From Marsupella aquatica (lineage: Eukaryota; Marchantiophyta), in assembly GCA_973895155.1 (NCBI GenBank), contig OZ316891.1:22010001-22074000 (forward strand): 64,000 nt of DNA, read 5' to 3'. Below are positions 35,990-48,360 of this stretch, piece by piece. Position 1 is the first letter of the stretch; every line of letters begins with the position of its first letter. Below the pieces are notes generated by a model. The model made no database searches, was not told the DNA's origin, and saw nothing but the letters and a program-made list of their open reading frames with translations. The position numbers were made by a program, and so were the translations under genes.

Positions 35990-36999
35990 GAGGATCTTAG
36001 TCAACACGTCGAATGAGATCACATTCAGCCAGTCTGAATCTCATCGTGAGAGATCTCTTGAGTAGCTTCGCGACATTTGTGTAGCAAAATGTATTGTAGG
36101 GAATAGCACAGTGATATGATGAAGATGGGTTGTTAAACATTTCTTCCGGGCGAGAACGGATTTCGACTCCCTTCCATATTGTCTTGTACATTGTTCAATT
36201 CTAGTCCGACGTGCAAGTGTTTTGCATATTTGAATCGAAAGTTTTCAAATGCGTCTGAGATCGGAAACGGACCAACTGTTGAGAATCTGGAAGTGTAATG
36301 TGTCAGTTTCCTCATACGTAGTACTCTATGAAAATTCTTGCTTGAGCGGAAGATTTCTCTGCGTCATGGTCTTAAATGTAGCGACATTCATCAGTACACA
36401 ATCGGCTGTGGCAAACAGAGTATATTCAGCACATCGAGAAAGTCCGGATCGTCTCGCTTGAGAAAGTTTGAATGACTTTGTCGTAGTAATTCTGAGCTGC
36501 ACTTGCTCCCTCGGACCGAACGTTGTCTTTTCTGAAATCAATCTGGTCCACTGATGAACTATAGTAATGTAGTATCCGTAATACATAACTTACCTCCATC
36601 GAGAATCGGGAGGTAACTTCTCCAATGCTTTTCACAAGTTGCCTGCATCAAGAATTGGGAGGTTAACAGGTGGGGACAACCATCGTAGGAGGTGTAGATT
36701 TTAGCCCTTGTCCACCCGCACAATGAATGGGCAAGAGATCGTGGCCGCAACCTAGTCAGAGCACGACGACGACGACTCAATGTATCCGCCGAAAATCGAT
36801 TACTACACGAGGGCAACAACTGAATGTAAACGCTGAAACTGTGACTGTAAAACTAGGTCACAGAATAAAAGTAGCGGCCCCTCCCATCACATACGCGCTA
36901 GTTAGGGCATCAGTTGTACATTCGGGCCGAAGCAATCTTACTGTGTATGACCGCAATCAACAACACCCTTCGAAGGTACAAGTGAGGGTCTGGAGCTCC
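35990..36999. other. Intergenic, 3' of ELIP
   Basis: Short frames on both strands without domains. A phrase resembling CGAGAATCGGGAGGT at about 36600 recurs as AAGAATTGGGAGGT at about 36651. Otherwise nothing recognised. Confidence 0.35.
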
Positions 37000-37740
37000 T
37001 AGACCCTTACTTGGGTGTGTAACTGAATTATGTAAGTGAATTATTTTCAGAGACTCACTTGGGTGTGTAAGTGAATTATGCTAGTGGAAAGTGGGAATTT
37101 GTGTAAGGTTAACTGTGAAAATGACTCTAGACCCTTACTCTGACATGTATTTGAATTATGCTAGTCGAAAGTGGGAATTTGGGTAAGGTGAGTCTCTGAA
37201 ATGACTCTAGACCCCTTACTCGGAGATGTAACTAAATTATGTTAGTGGAAACTGAGAATTTTGGGGTGGTAAGGTGAGTTTCTCAATATGACTCTAGACC
37301 CTTACTTGGGGTTGCAAGTGAATTGTGCTAGTGGAAACTGGGAATTTGGGGTGGTAAGGCCAGTCTCCGAAAATGATGTGAGAGTGCGCTTGAAGGTACT
37401 TATAGAAATTTCAAAGAACATGTAACTATGCTAGTGGAAAATGGGAATCTGAGGTGGTAAGGTGAGTCTCTGAAAATAACTCACTTGGGGCGTAACTGAA
37501 TTGTGCTAGTGGGAAATGGGAATTTGGGGTGGTAAGGCCAGTCTCCGAAAATGGTGTGAGAGTGTGCTTGAAGGTACTTATAGAAATTTCAAAGAACAGG
37601 TAACTATGCTAATGGAAAATGGGAATCTGAGGTGGTAAAGTGAGTCTCTAAAAATAACTCACTTGGGGCGTAACTGAATTATGCTAGTGGAAAATGGGAA
37701 TTTGGGGTGGGAAGGTGAGTCTCTGAAAATGTGGGGAGAG
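37000..37740. repeat. Minisatellite with higher-order structure
   Basis: Eight or so diverged units share GCTAGTGGAAAATGGGAATTT, then GGTGGTAAGGTGAGTCTCTG, then GACCCTTACTTGGGG or ACTCACTTGGGG. The first units are about 80 bp apart. From 37316 they group into a block of about 180 bp (including GAGAGTGCGCTTGAAGGTAC and TTATAGAAATTTCAAAGAAC) that is repeated at about 37493. So part of the array amplified as a multi-unit block. Confidence 0.8.
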
Positions 37741-40700
37741 TGCGCTTGAATGTATTGATAGAACAGGCTTCTGTATCCCCCAAACACATCGCCATGATGC
37801 TGTATTGAACAGTGGGCCTTGCTGCAGTGTATGCAAATAGCGTGCCCTGCGCGGTGTAGTTTTTGACTCTCTGTTTTAGTTGTTAATACTTGTGGTGAAT
37901 ACTCGTGGTGTTTGCATGTTGACATTGTGATTGAGTGCCATTTGAATTGAGTTGATCTGAATGGTGTCCAAGGGAATTGAGTTGAGGTGAAGTACATTGG
38001 ACCACAGTTTCCAACTCAGACAGAGCACCTGAGAATTGAGTCAAAAAGACATCGCTCGAGTTCAAATGACTTTCTAGCCATGGCACCTAAACTTTCCAAT
38101 TTTTGAGGAAGACGGCAGTTATGTCTCAATAGATTGCCAGTCACCATGGCTGTAGGAATATCTAACTAGCCACACATAGTTATGTTGTGAGATTGTCCTT
38201 CTGGCCATGCTTTTGTTGTTGGCACCATGCCGTGCATTGCACAAGAATGTTGGGTTGAGACAAGTGATGCTATCCCAATTGTGTTGTCAGAAAAATTATG
38301 TGTGGTTGTGAAAGCGATGCTCTGGTTGGGTGGTTGTTGTGAAAACGAGTCTTGAATGCCCATTCTTTGAATGACAAATGAGTGATAACAAAAATGAGCA
38401 TGCATGATCATTTTGACATACCATACATCCTATTGTGGCCTTCATCAACATACATTTGGTGGGGCCCTAAAGTTAAGTTCTAGAGGCTTCACTCTGGAAA
38501 TGTAGACCCCAACTCTAGCTTCTGTTTGCAAATAGTAGTAAGATTTTGTCATTTTGGTTGATGATGTTACAATTGATCTTGGGGAGGGTATAGAGAGAAA
38601 GTGAAACAAAACAGTAACCAGGACATCACGGGGTCTAAGCATATTCAGGCAGCCTTACTTGGAGAGAACATTATTTCCTTCTTTCTTCCTCCCCTATATA
38701 TTCTCGTTTTCCCTCCCCTCCACTCTCCCTTTATCTCCGCCCCCCCCCCCCCTGTGTGTTGTGTGGGCATCAGGCATGGAAGGTGAGGGCAGGTAAGTGG
38801 ATCATGCAGTTCTAAAAAACAGGATTTCAAGGAATGAGCAAAATGTATTCCTGCCCATTTCACTATCTGTTTGCAGGAGATTTGATACTATTGCATATTG
38901 TAGTGGTTGATTAGTTCTTGCTGTTTATTCTTTAGCTCAATTATATAACTAATGTAAATTCTGCTTATGTTTAAATCCATTCTTTATCTCAATCCCTAGT
39001 AAAATTAAGCTTTGATTGATTGGCAGGTTGGCTGTGAAACCAGGATGGATTAGTAAAGTTGCTACGGCCTTGGATAGCACCTTTTACAAATTAACTGAAA
39101 TGTGATCAGTAAGATAGGGAGTTAACATTTGCAGCCTAGCTTCAATGTAATCTTCTGTAGCATTGCGAGATGAAGTTTGAAAATGATTTTTGTGCCTTGT
39201 CCTCTCAATCACTGTGAAAGCAACTTTTTGCGCTGCTGTCATGCAGCTCGTGAGTCTGGCTCTGGGTGTTCATATCATTTTCGTTTGGTGGTATTAAATA
39301 TTGGCATTCTTCAGAAGTCAGGCTTGTTGGCACACCTGCTGACTTGTCGAGATAACCCAGTCATAGGTTTTTCCTTTTGAGCCATATATTATAGCCTTCT
39401 GAGGTGCACACCAGATTTCTAGATACCATAAAAATGGATGGCTAAGATTGCAGAAGCAACAAAATGGATCGCCAGGAAAGTTTGAATTTGTCTTCTATGA
39501 ATATGTTGATAGTGGCTGTGGAAAAAAGGCCCTCATTGTGGATGGTCTTATGTGAATGCTATAGCCAACGCTACAATTGGGATATCAAAATTTGTGAAAT
39601 TTATTATATGAAAATCAATATATTCTTACCTTTCAAAAATTTAAATATCTAAGTTTTCCATAGATGAAGTACCTATTTTGAAAGAAGTTTTTAATCTATA
39701 TTTTATTCAAAAGGGGATATTCATGATTTTTATCCAGTAAATGTATTATAAAAGATGGATTTTTATTCATTGATTTAAAAATAAGTGTTTGTTTCAACTA
39801 TTCACATAGAAATTCTTCATCACATTCACGTTTTTTGCATTCTCATTTTTTGCAATTGCTATTTAAAATGGTTTCAACAAGTGAAAAACATTTATTTGAA
39901 AAACAGTAAAAGACTTTTTTGTTAGAATTTAATTTGGTTTAGTCCCTCTCAATCCCCATGGACTGTGCATAGTAGGTAAGCCAGTGCATAGTAGGTAAGC
40001 CAGTTTGCACTGGAAATAATAAGAACACTATGAATCAATGTGAGATGGGAGTTGATTGTCATAAATGAACAAACAATTGCAACTCTTCACTCAACCAAAC
40101 AAAAAAGACAGTTTAATTCAATTTTAAGGACAATCGAGTTAGCCCTTGCTGCTCTCAGAAACTCACCTATTTTCTAAATAAGAAAAACTCATCTGTAGAT
40201 CTCAGTGAGAAATTTAAGTTGAACCATAGATCCGTCACTGAGACTGGTAGAAGAGATTTTCAGAAGTGAGAAATGCAGAAGGCCCAAATCTAGTCTCCCC
40301 CAAATTTCAAAATTTGAGTTCAGCTCATCAGATCTCACCATTATTTTTCCATATTTTCTCACAAATGTTCAAGTGTTTTGGAGTACTTTGTTGGTGAGAT
40401 GTAGAGATCTCCATTTTGAGCAGGAAATAGTGGGAGCACAGGCTAAAGTGAGTGACAATATAAGGGTTAACAAGAGGCTTCTTAATATGCACTTCAAGTT
40501 TTCTGCCATATAATAGAGTTTCATATGAGGGCTAAGAGGTTTGCACTGAGTTGTGGTTTAATTGAAATGGGCAACACTTAGTTCAGTGGAAGCATCCTTC
40601 TAAACCAGTTAGGATGACTCAACATATAGCAAGACTGAAAAGCCATGTACATAACTGGCTTTTCGTCATCACAAGAAAGCTAACTCTACCCTAACCCATG

Positions 40701-41109
40701 TAAGGGAACTAAGTTTAGGATGTAAAATGAGTTTCACTTCCAAGTGGCAGCCTGTCAGGGTAAATTTGGGGTGTAAAGGGGAGGTGGCATGTTAGAGCAT
40801 CAGCACCGTCATGGCCTGGCCAACTATCAACATTGTCTACCTGAGCATAATGTTTTTCTGCTTGCACCGGTTCTTGCTATCCCAGTGTTTTTCCAGGATA
40901 GGTGATTGGAAGCAATGCAGACTGGATAATCGACCATTTTGGGCCGGCTACCAAAGACAAATCCCAACTGAGAGAAATGCAGACTGGCAAGTGAACTCCA
41001 AAGAATTTCCTAATTGAAAGAAATGCAGACTGGCAAAATCGAGCATTTCTTGCGGGCCACCACCTAAAATTTCCATGCTTATTGCTCTGCCACATGCACA
41101 AACCAAGCA
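37741..41109. other. Intergenic, no gene supported
   Basis: Includes a run of C at about 38739-38751, a doubled GTGCATAGTAGGTAAGCCAGT (39966-40004) and a doubled AGAAATGCAGACTGGCAA (about 40975 and 41019). Open frames are short and lack domain features on both strands. Confidence 0.4.
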
Positions 41110-41440
41110 CCAACTTTAGTGTTGTTCTTTACTTTCCACATTACATGCTCCAACCACAGTGTGCTTTGTGAAAGGAGCTTGCACAAATCAGGCACCAACT
41201 TTAGTGTTCTTTACTTTCCACATTACATGCTCCAACCACAGTGTGCTTTGTGGAAGGAGCCTGCACAAATCAGGCACCAACTTTAGTGTTCTTCTTTACT
41301 TTCCACATTACATGCTCCAGCCACAGGGTGCTTTCTTTACTTTCAACATTAGATGCTCCAACCACAATGTGCTTTGTGCTTTCTTCACTTTCCACATTAC
41401 ATGCTCCAACCACACTGTGCTTTGTGAAAGGAGCATGCCC
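41110..41440. repeat. ~82-bp minisatellite
   Basis: CTTTACTTTCCACATTACAT followed by GCTCCAACCACAGTGTGCTT recurs at about 41127, 41209, 41294 and (shortened) 41388, with CAGGCACCAACTTTAGTG between units. The two long plus-strand frames over it exist only because the unit lacks stops. Confidence 0.82.
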
Positions 41441-42440
41441 TACTGGCACCCTGGTACATACAATTTTTTGTTGGGGAAGGCTCGACAATCTTGGCCTGCA
41501 TTTGTGTCCCTTACAGGTGCCTATGCTCTTATGCAAGTCCATGGGCAAGGAGAACAGCTCGGTCCATCCCTTTCCAATCACATTGGTAATGCAAATTCTA
41601 ACAAGTGGAACAGAATTTGCGGAAACAGAATTTATGGCAACTTTTTCCCAACACTTTTCTGGAACGAACTTAACTTTAATCTCGTGAAGTTATGATAACA
41701 ATTTGTGCTGTGTCAGCTCTAGACTCAGTTCCCGAGCTGCTTCGGCTTGTTTTAAGCTCGACTATCGCCTGTTGGAATTCAGTGTTCAAACGATACGGAG
41801 GAATTGCTGGCAGGATGAATCGGAGTTGCGATGTATCGCTCCGGTAAACCCAGTTAGGAGAGAGACTGTGAGGTAAGGGCCATCCAGGCACTTAGTTTCG
41901 AGCGCCTCAGGGTGTGTATCCGTCTCTTTGTATGCAGGATTTGAGTGGAATTCATTTGGTTTTTTTGGGGCAAAAAAAATATTGACCGCCTGTTGATGGA
42001 GAAACGCCAAATCCAATTAACAACTACGAGAAAATAGGACAGGACAATGAAGCCTCGACAAGTAAAAGAACCGAAGCAAACAAAAGCACCAAAACGAAAC
42101 GTAAGAAAATTAATCGCACACTGAATTGAGAAAGAAGGGTCCGTGAATACTTCGATAAACACGAATAAATAGTTTGAACCTATCCCAGTTGGGACATGAA
42201 ACGAACGCTGTACAATTGTTCCCATGATGCTCAGAGAAGGTGGGCGGAAAAAGCAAAAGCTTAACAGAGGCAAAATTGACCCTAAAGCTCCTCGGACCAA
42301 TGCAGGCTGACCTGACAGGTCGATAGAAGCCAGAACAGTATCATTACAAACGATTAGCAATCGCCCCGTATTTACAGCTCGAAAAATCGTAATCTACAAC
42401 TAAAATTCGGTCGAGAAGGGGTCGACCTGGTCTAACTGAC
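41441..42440. other. 3' flank of the kinase gene
   Basis: Contains the kinase 3' UTR by position. No polyadenylation signal was singled out and no other gene is supported; minus-strand frames at 41786-42360 lack domains. Confidence 0.4.
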
Positions 42441-44204
42441 TCACCCACCCCTCGAAAACAGCCACCTAGATCTTACAGTGCGAAACACAGATCTCTTCTT
42501 TTTGCTTGGGGTGCTCAATTCTAACGACAACTCGTCCAAGACAGCTGCTATGTCACAGAATTCAGGTCTCTCTTGTGGATTTTGGTCCCAGCAATTTCGA
42601 GCTAAGCGCGCCAGCTTCGGTGGGACTGAAGTAGGCATACTGGGGCGTAAGGATTGGTGAACTACTCCGCTGGCCGCCTGCCTAGGTGTGAGGCCAGCAT
42701 ACGGTACTTCCCCGGTAACGATTTCCGATATCACGATGCCGAAGGAGTACACATCTGCCTTGTGATCGTATGGTTTGTGCATCAATACCTCCGGTGCCAT
42801 CCACTTCACAGTTCCAATTGCTCCCGTCATTATTTCTGACACATCGGAATTAGAAGGCCGGTCACCTACTAGCCGTAATTCTGTTCTCAAAATTGGTGAA
42901 CTTCCCAATTCTCCCGGCATTGAAGGGGTGGACGCCTTGAAAGGCCGCGCTAAGCCAAAATCACAAACCTTAACAACGCAATGGTCATCGACGAGGAGGT
43001 TAGCAGCCTTCAAGTCTCGGTGCATGACACCTCTCCTGTGCAGGAAGTCCATTCCGCTAGCAGCGTCTCTTAGTATCTGCACAGACCTCGTCATGTTTTG
43101 GTCGACTGGATTTAACACGCCACTCCCCGGACTACGACTGCTCATCGCTTCTGGATCAGGCCCTCTGGTTTCCAACACGTTCCCCAACATCAGCTCTGTA
43201 ACGATATAGAGCTTGGGCCAGCACGAGCACGCGCCAATGAATTGAATCAAGTTTTTGTGACGAGCAAGCCTCATTGTCGAGACCTCCTGCCTGAACATCT
43301 GGAGAAGTTCTTTCCCAGAGAAGTCCGTCAGGTCATCCTCCTCGTCCCTTGCTAGATTAGTAATTTTAATGGCCACGTTTTGCATATGATACGTCCCTCG
43401 ATGAATATCTCCAGAAGATCCACCACCAAGCCTGACACCAATTTCCAGATCCTTGAGATCGATGGAGAAATCGCCGAAGGAAAGATCCTCAACCGCACTC
43501 TGTAATGATTTGACATCAGAGTCAGGTCGCTCCAGATCTTGCATTGGCATCTTGGTCACTTCTGAATTACTTCCAATATCACATTGACCTCCTCTGAGAT
43601 TTTCAAGAATTCTCAGAATTTCAAGAATGCCTTTCTTTAAGGCTTCTTGGGGATCCTCCGGGTTGTGAGAGCCGGCCGGCCCGCAATAGCCCTCTTGCAT
43701 TACAACAAAGTTGCCGAGCGCAATCTTTCCGGCATGATGAGTGGAGCTGCTGAACACATGCGCCTCCTTGATAATCAGCTGCAGACAATCACTCAGAGCA
43801 TTTGCGAAACTATTCAGGAGGTCATATGTAGTGTCTGATGATGACGCTACACTGATTTCGTACCTTCGTCTACGATCGGAAAATTCTTCCTTACTATCTT
43901 CTTCTTCTGCTTCGTCATCGTCGTCCGTGGAATGACTTTCACAGTCCGTCACACCGAAGCCGAAGGGTGAAATCGGTGACGACGACGGAGACACTTTATT
44001 TGGAAGAGCGGAACCACAAGAAATCTTTCGCACAGATGAATTCGACATTCTAGCATTGGCCCCCTCTCGTGGTTCTACTCGTTCGAGCAATCGCACGTGC
44101 ACTTGAGGGAAGGGGGCACATAGATTGGCACCATGATTCCTGCAGGTATCCTTGCCAATAGCTTGTTCCACCCGAGATGATGCATCACGAGGCAGCCAAT
44201 CCAT
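42441..44204 (-). CDS. Raf-like (MAPKKK-type) Ser/Thr/Tyr protein kinase, intronless
   Basis: A 587-residue protein. The kinase domain spans about 255-565: Gly-rich loop GGGSSGDI (about 259-266), VAIK lysine near 280, catalytic HRDLKAAN (about 395-402), DFG (about 415-417), GTVKWMAPE (about 464-472), then DVYSFGIVISEI and NPQERPEF. HRDLKAAN with KWMAPE is the plant Raf-like MAPKKK signature; such kinases act in stress, ethylene or ABA-type signalling, but the subgroup is not assignable. The N-terminal 250 residues hold an acidic run (DDDDEAEEED near 95) and a helical stretch, with no ACT or PAS domain seen. The activation segment carries about 25 extra residues. An in-frame TAG lies 5' of the frame; 44204 is its first ATG. 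The stop is TGA. Confidence 0.88.
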   Translation of the reverse strand: MDWLPRDASSRVEQAIGKDTCRNHGANLCAPFPQVHVRLLERVEPREGANARMSNSSVRKISCGSALPNKVSPSSSPISPFGFGVTDCESHSTDDDDEAEEEDSKEEFSDRRRRYEISVASSSDTTYDLLNSFANALSDCLQLIIKEAHVFSSSTHHAGKIALGNFVVMQEGYCGPAGSHNPEDPQEALKKGILEILRILENLRGGQCDIGSNSEVTKMPMQDLERPDSDVKSLQSAVEDLSFGDFSIDLKDLEIGVRLGGGSSGDIHRGTYHMQNVAIKITNLARDEEDDLTDFSGKELLQMFRQEVSTMRLARHKNLIQFIGACSCWPKLYIVTELMLGNVLETRGPDPEAMSSRSPGSGVLNPVDQNMTRSVQILRDAASGMDFLHRRGVMHRDLKAANLLVDDHCVVKVCDFGLARPFKASTPSMPGELGSSPILRTELRLVGDRPSNSDVSEIMTGAIGTVKWMAPEVLMHKPYDHKADVYSFGIVISEIVTGEVPYAGLTPRQAASGVVHQSLRPSMPTSVPPKLARLARNCWDQNPQERPEFCDIAAVLDELSLELSTPSKKKRSVFRTVRSRWLFSRGG

Positions 44205-46347
44205 TTCAGCGAGGGCAAGGCCCTGCTTGAGCGTGCTCAAGCGCACTCGACAAGTTGAAAGATTGAGAGACTGCCAAAGTTGCTGCTAAATGAACCAAAC
44301 GTAGCACCCTGTGCGAAGTAAAACTACTTTCCTCGGATTAGGCTAGATAAAACTTCCGGTTTCAAGCTTTGCAATTTCTGTAACGTAGTTGCCGTACGAT
44401 GTGCCTGGCTTATACAATAATTTCTTCGTCTCGCACAGGCTTGAATTGGATTCTAATCACAGCTTCACTTCGACTGCTACCTGCGGTGCTCTACCGTGCT
44501 CTCGGGAGAGTATGTCATCACCACAATCCAGCAGTAGCAGTATTCAAGAAAATGTTACCCTTTCGCTGGATCTGACCCGTGAACTTGTTAAAACCACCCC
44601 TAAACCTCTCCCTGCTCGGACCTAGAACAGAAATCCTGTCGCATTTATGGACAGGATCATAAATGTACAATGATAATCTCCAGACTTAGACGACACTCAA
44701 TGGAGCTGAAATCCGGCATTTGCAATAAGATAAGAACGTGCCACGTATAGAACTGTACGTCGAAACTCAATCTCGGAAACCCCGCGCAATTTTAATGTCA
44801 GAGGACCATTTTCTGGCGATAATTGAAATCCTTCGAATTTGAGAATTGAAAGAGTTTGAGCTCGATGAAATCTCGTTGTCCCTACCGACGCAGTTTTACC
44901 TTAGGATTGAGACAATGTGAGTAAGATCGACTCTAGGAGCACAACTTGCTACTACGTAGATTACAATAGATTACTACTACTAGTAGGCTGAAGATTACAA
45001 TTGAGTAGAGCGAGGGAGACTAGTGTGGCGCAGGCCTGCAGGTTATAAAATAGGTCGATAACTCATGCCCTACTGTACGTACTTATATGCGCAGGGGACT
45101 CCCGTGCAATGATCAGAATGAGCGGCGATTTGTCCATCATCCGCACCACTCTCGCTGACGGATTGAAGCCGATCTCAACCATTCCTCTACAAAACATTAA
45201 ATCCGAGGGATAAAGCAGCATGCGGCGTGACGGGCTGTCAACTCCATGCACACGCTATCGACGCGCTCTCTATCACCATTCCGACTGCTACACCATTCCG
45301 ACTGACGAGGACCGAAAACGCTCCTCGGTCGCCAATACAACAAAGAAACTACTGTGCTGGAAAACGCTCCTCGGTCCCCAATAAAACAAAGAAACTACTG
45401 TGCTGCCCGTGTTCTTTCTCCCCTGCACACTAGGCCGCCATTAGCGGAGCGAAGCTGCTCAATGACCAACTGAACGAAATAGACCACGAGTTTGCCAATC
45501 GAGGCGGACTCTCGAGAATGGGTCAATGCCGTGCACGAGTAAAACGACACCTTGCCATTTGCGAACGAAGCTGCTCATGGTGAACGTGACTGAAGCGATC
45601 ACCAATCAAAAACCAAACATATTCCTAAAACCGCGCCAACAGAGCAAAAAACGTGACAAAGTAAATACAAGATCGACTGAAACACTCAAAGAGGAGTCGA
45701 GAAATAACCGAAGCCCAATCAGCGAGTTACTGATTGAGCACCATTCCACGAGTAGGTGATGTTTCACGATACAAGACACGATCGCTCACAGCCAGAGAAT
45801 GTGCTCTGTTCCGCAGCACCAAAGCAAAGCACCGAGTTGCCGATTTCGAAAGTTCATCGCCTCTCGTGTATAGCAGGACCGCGGAACGACACAAATTGCT
45901 CTGTTCCCTCACGAAGAGTCTAGGATCCGTAGGGACGAGACTTCTCATGCCGCAAGACGCGATTACTGCAGTAGGCCACCAGCCCTTCCCGCGCTGTCCA
46001 CCCCAGTCCACCCCAGTCCACCCCAGTCCAGTCCAGTCCAGTCCACCTTCCCTTCTCGTGTGTACAGTACACTTACTACAGTACGTTGGACTACGGTACA
46101 CTACTGTTCCTAACACCGAAAATTCCGAAATGCAGACATTATTATTGGGGTGTTGACCGGGCCTTTATCCGAGTAAAGGCATTAATCGTACTCATTTCGT
46201 GCAACCTCTTTTGTTACCTCTCTTACCCTCTTAGTCTCTTATTCAACGCGATTGGTAATGTGGATGCGCGCATCAGGTCTGATCACACATTTACACGTGC
46301 ATGGTTAGTTAGAGATGTTAAGCCGCGCATACAGGTAGGAAAGACGT
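44205..46347. other. Upstream region of kinase; short tandem repeats
   Basis: Kinase 5' UTR and promoter by position. At 45305-45405 a roughly 53-bp unit (AAAACGCTCCTCGGTC, then AAGAAACTACTGTGCTG) is duplicated. At about 46000-46050 CCACCCCAGT and CCAGT repeats occur. Frames at 45526-46156 are short, without domains. Confidence 0.4.
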
Positions 46348-46562
46348 CTTCGTATAATGTACAGTATTATTTTCCCCTCATATTTCCTGAACAGGGAGCA
46401 GAATGGCCAGTAGGCGGACATCGGGCGGGCCAGAAATGACATTTTGTTTTTGTTTTTATTTTCAACAAGATTTATTCATTTTTAAAACGAACAAAACCCA
46501 GCTGTAGATGTTGCTGAGATCTTTCTTTTGAGCCCTACATGCGCTTCTGAAATGGACGGACG
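46348..46562 (+). repeat. Direct repeat, copy 1 of a nearly identical pair
   Basis: From CTTCGTATAATGTACAGTAT to AATGGACGGACGA, matching 46750-46966 with few differences. The two copies are separated by 187 bp. The right part carries the dispersed GAGATCTTTCTTTTGAGCCC motif. No coding capacity. Confidence 0.75.
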
Positions 46563-46749
46563 AGATCACTTCATGCAAAAGAAAATGGATGGCCAGAACA
46601 ACAATAATTTGAATCTGAATGGATGGCCGGATCCCACAAATATGAAATACACCAATACGACCGAAGGGACTCGTTTTCCTTTTTTCTTACTTAATATTCT
46701 ACAGTTTTGGCTGTAAATTAGAGGAGTGACACCGCGCATAATGTATGAT

Positions 46750-46966
46750 CTTCGTATAATGTACAGTATTATTTTCCCTTCATATTTCTTGAACAGGGAG
46801 CAGAATGGCCAGCAGGCGGACATCGGGCGGGCCAAAAATGAGATTTATTTATTTATTTATTTTTTAGAAAAAAAATTATTCATTTTTAAAATGAACGAAA
46901 CTCAGCTGTAGATTTTGCTGAGATCTTTCTTGTGAGCCCTATATGGGCTTCTGAAATGGACGGACG
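46750..46966 (+). repeat. Direct repeat, copy 2 of a nearly identical pair
   Basis: Second copy of 46348-46562. The flanks (CCGCGCATA just before each) are also similar, so the duplication may be slightly longer. Class unknown; see the rejected LTR interpretation. Confidence 0.75.
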
Positions 46967-47020
46967 ACATTGTGCTCTGGGAAAGGGGAGAGGTACATAG
47001 CACTCGACCATCCCTAGATG

Positions 47021-48360
47021 CAAATTAGTTCGTGGACCCCCTAGTTACATTTTTTAGGCCTTGTTTGAGTAAAAGTAATATATGTGGTATTAGCTTTAGC
47101 TCAAGTTATGGGAGTCTGGTAACACACTTTATTATGCTGAGATAGTTTTACAAATTTTAGTGAAAATATAAGATAAATGACCTCATCCATATGTGATTTT
47201 GCAATAGTTTTCATAATGACCAAAAAAATGAGTGCTTTTAGCTTGAGTTTTGAGATGCTAATATGGTTCATAATGCTCTGCTAGCAGGCATTAAAACACT
47301 GAAGATATATGAGATATTTTAGCTAATTTTAGAACATTAATAAACCCAAGGCTCAGTTTTTTTTAGTTAGTTGATTTTGGGCATTGGATGGCACTTTATT
47401 TGACCACTAAAGTGCCATGGGCACTTTGAGTTGAGAAAACTACTTTCTCAAGTTCAATTGAGAAGACTGCTTTCCTCAACAACTAACCCTAAGGTTTTTA
47501 GTAGTGGAGCCATGTTAATTATGTACTTCAAATAATTGGAAATTCTAGAGATTTCACTGAAGTATGACTTTGGCTAGTTTTGAATTAGAGGTTAATAGCC
47601 TCATGACCTTGACGCAACTATTCACCAAATGGAGAAGGGCAAAGCTAGCTTTGAGAAGAGAGAAGTCTGATTAGGAAGGGAAGCTGGTAGCCATGTTGTG
47701 TTGAACAAGTAGGATAGATTTTCTCACAAAATCATTGTGGACCCATTCAACAATGGCTTGAGCAGTTTGACATTTTCAACTGTCACATGAATACTTTGCT
47801 TTGGAGGCCGAAGTTCACAACTTTATCACAAGCAGTTGTCAAAATCAGGCCTTTCGCTACATGCAACCAAATTCTCAAGAGAGTCAATAGTCAATTTGTG
47901 GCAATTCCATTTGAAACTAGATCAAATGAATTGTATCAATTCATTGAGTTCAAGTTCCGACCATGGCAATTTGCATGAATTGCAAAAGGCTGGAAATCTT
48001 ACTCCATGTGCTAGTTACCCGTTAACAAGGAAGTTATCAAGTTAGTTATTAGTCATTCTTTATTATATGAAAAAAAAATTCAATTCTTTTCAAATCTTTG
48101 AATTTAATTTTTAAAATTGGATACGTAACTAAAACGGTTACATAATGACAGTTTTACCCATCTTGCTCTTTGCATTTCTAAATTTTTACATTTCTTTTTA
48201 CGGCATGGCGTCCCAAAATTTACACCCAAATTGACGCAAACACGAATGAAAACTGTAAGTTTGATTCACAAAACCAACGAGTCTTGTTTGTTGCGATTGT
48301 TGTTGACATGGCACGCTCTGGTGCCAAGAATTTTGGAAGGGACCTCTCATGGGGTCCGTA
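47021..48360. repeat. Nonautonomous repeat related to 10135-10964
   Basis: Begins with CAAATTAGTTCGTGGACCCC and ends with GGGGTCCGTA; its last 340 bp (48021-48360) match 10632-10964. The interior (47040-48000) is AT-rich, not shared with the other copy, and has no protein I can recognise. The right flank (48361-48950) holds further copies of the GATCTTTCTTTTGAGCCC and ATGGATGGCC repeat families. Confidence 0.5.

Noticed and set aside
41159-41695. Two overlapping plus-strand frames of 148-178 codons
   Set aside because: They are translations of the 82-bp minisatellite, whose unit lacks stops; the repeated peptide has no family features.
44389-44625. Plus-strand frame upstream of the kinase
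   Set aside because: Ser/Thr-rich with no domain, in the position expected for the kinase promoter and 5' UTR.
46348-46966. The 215-bp direct repeats as LTRs of a small (TRIM-like) element
   Set aside because: No TG...CA ends, primer-binding site, polypurine tract or target-site duplication could be seen, and the same motifs occur dispersed elsewhere.
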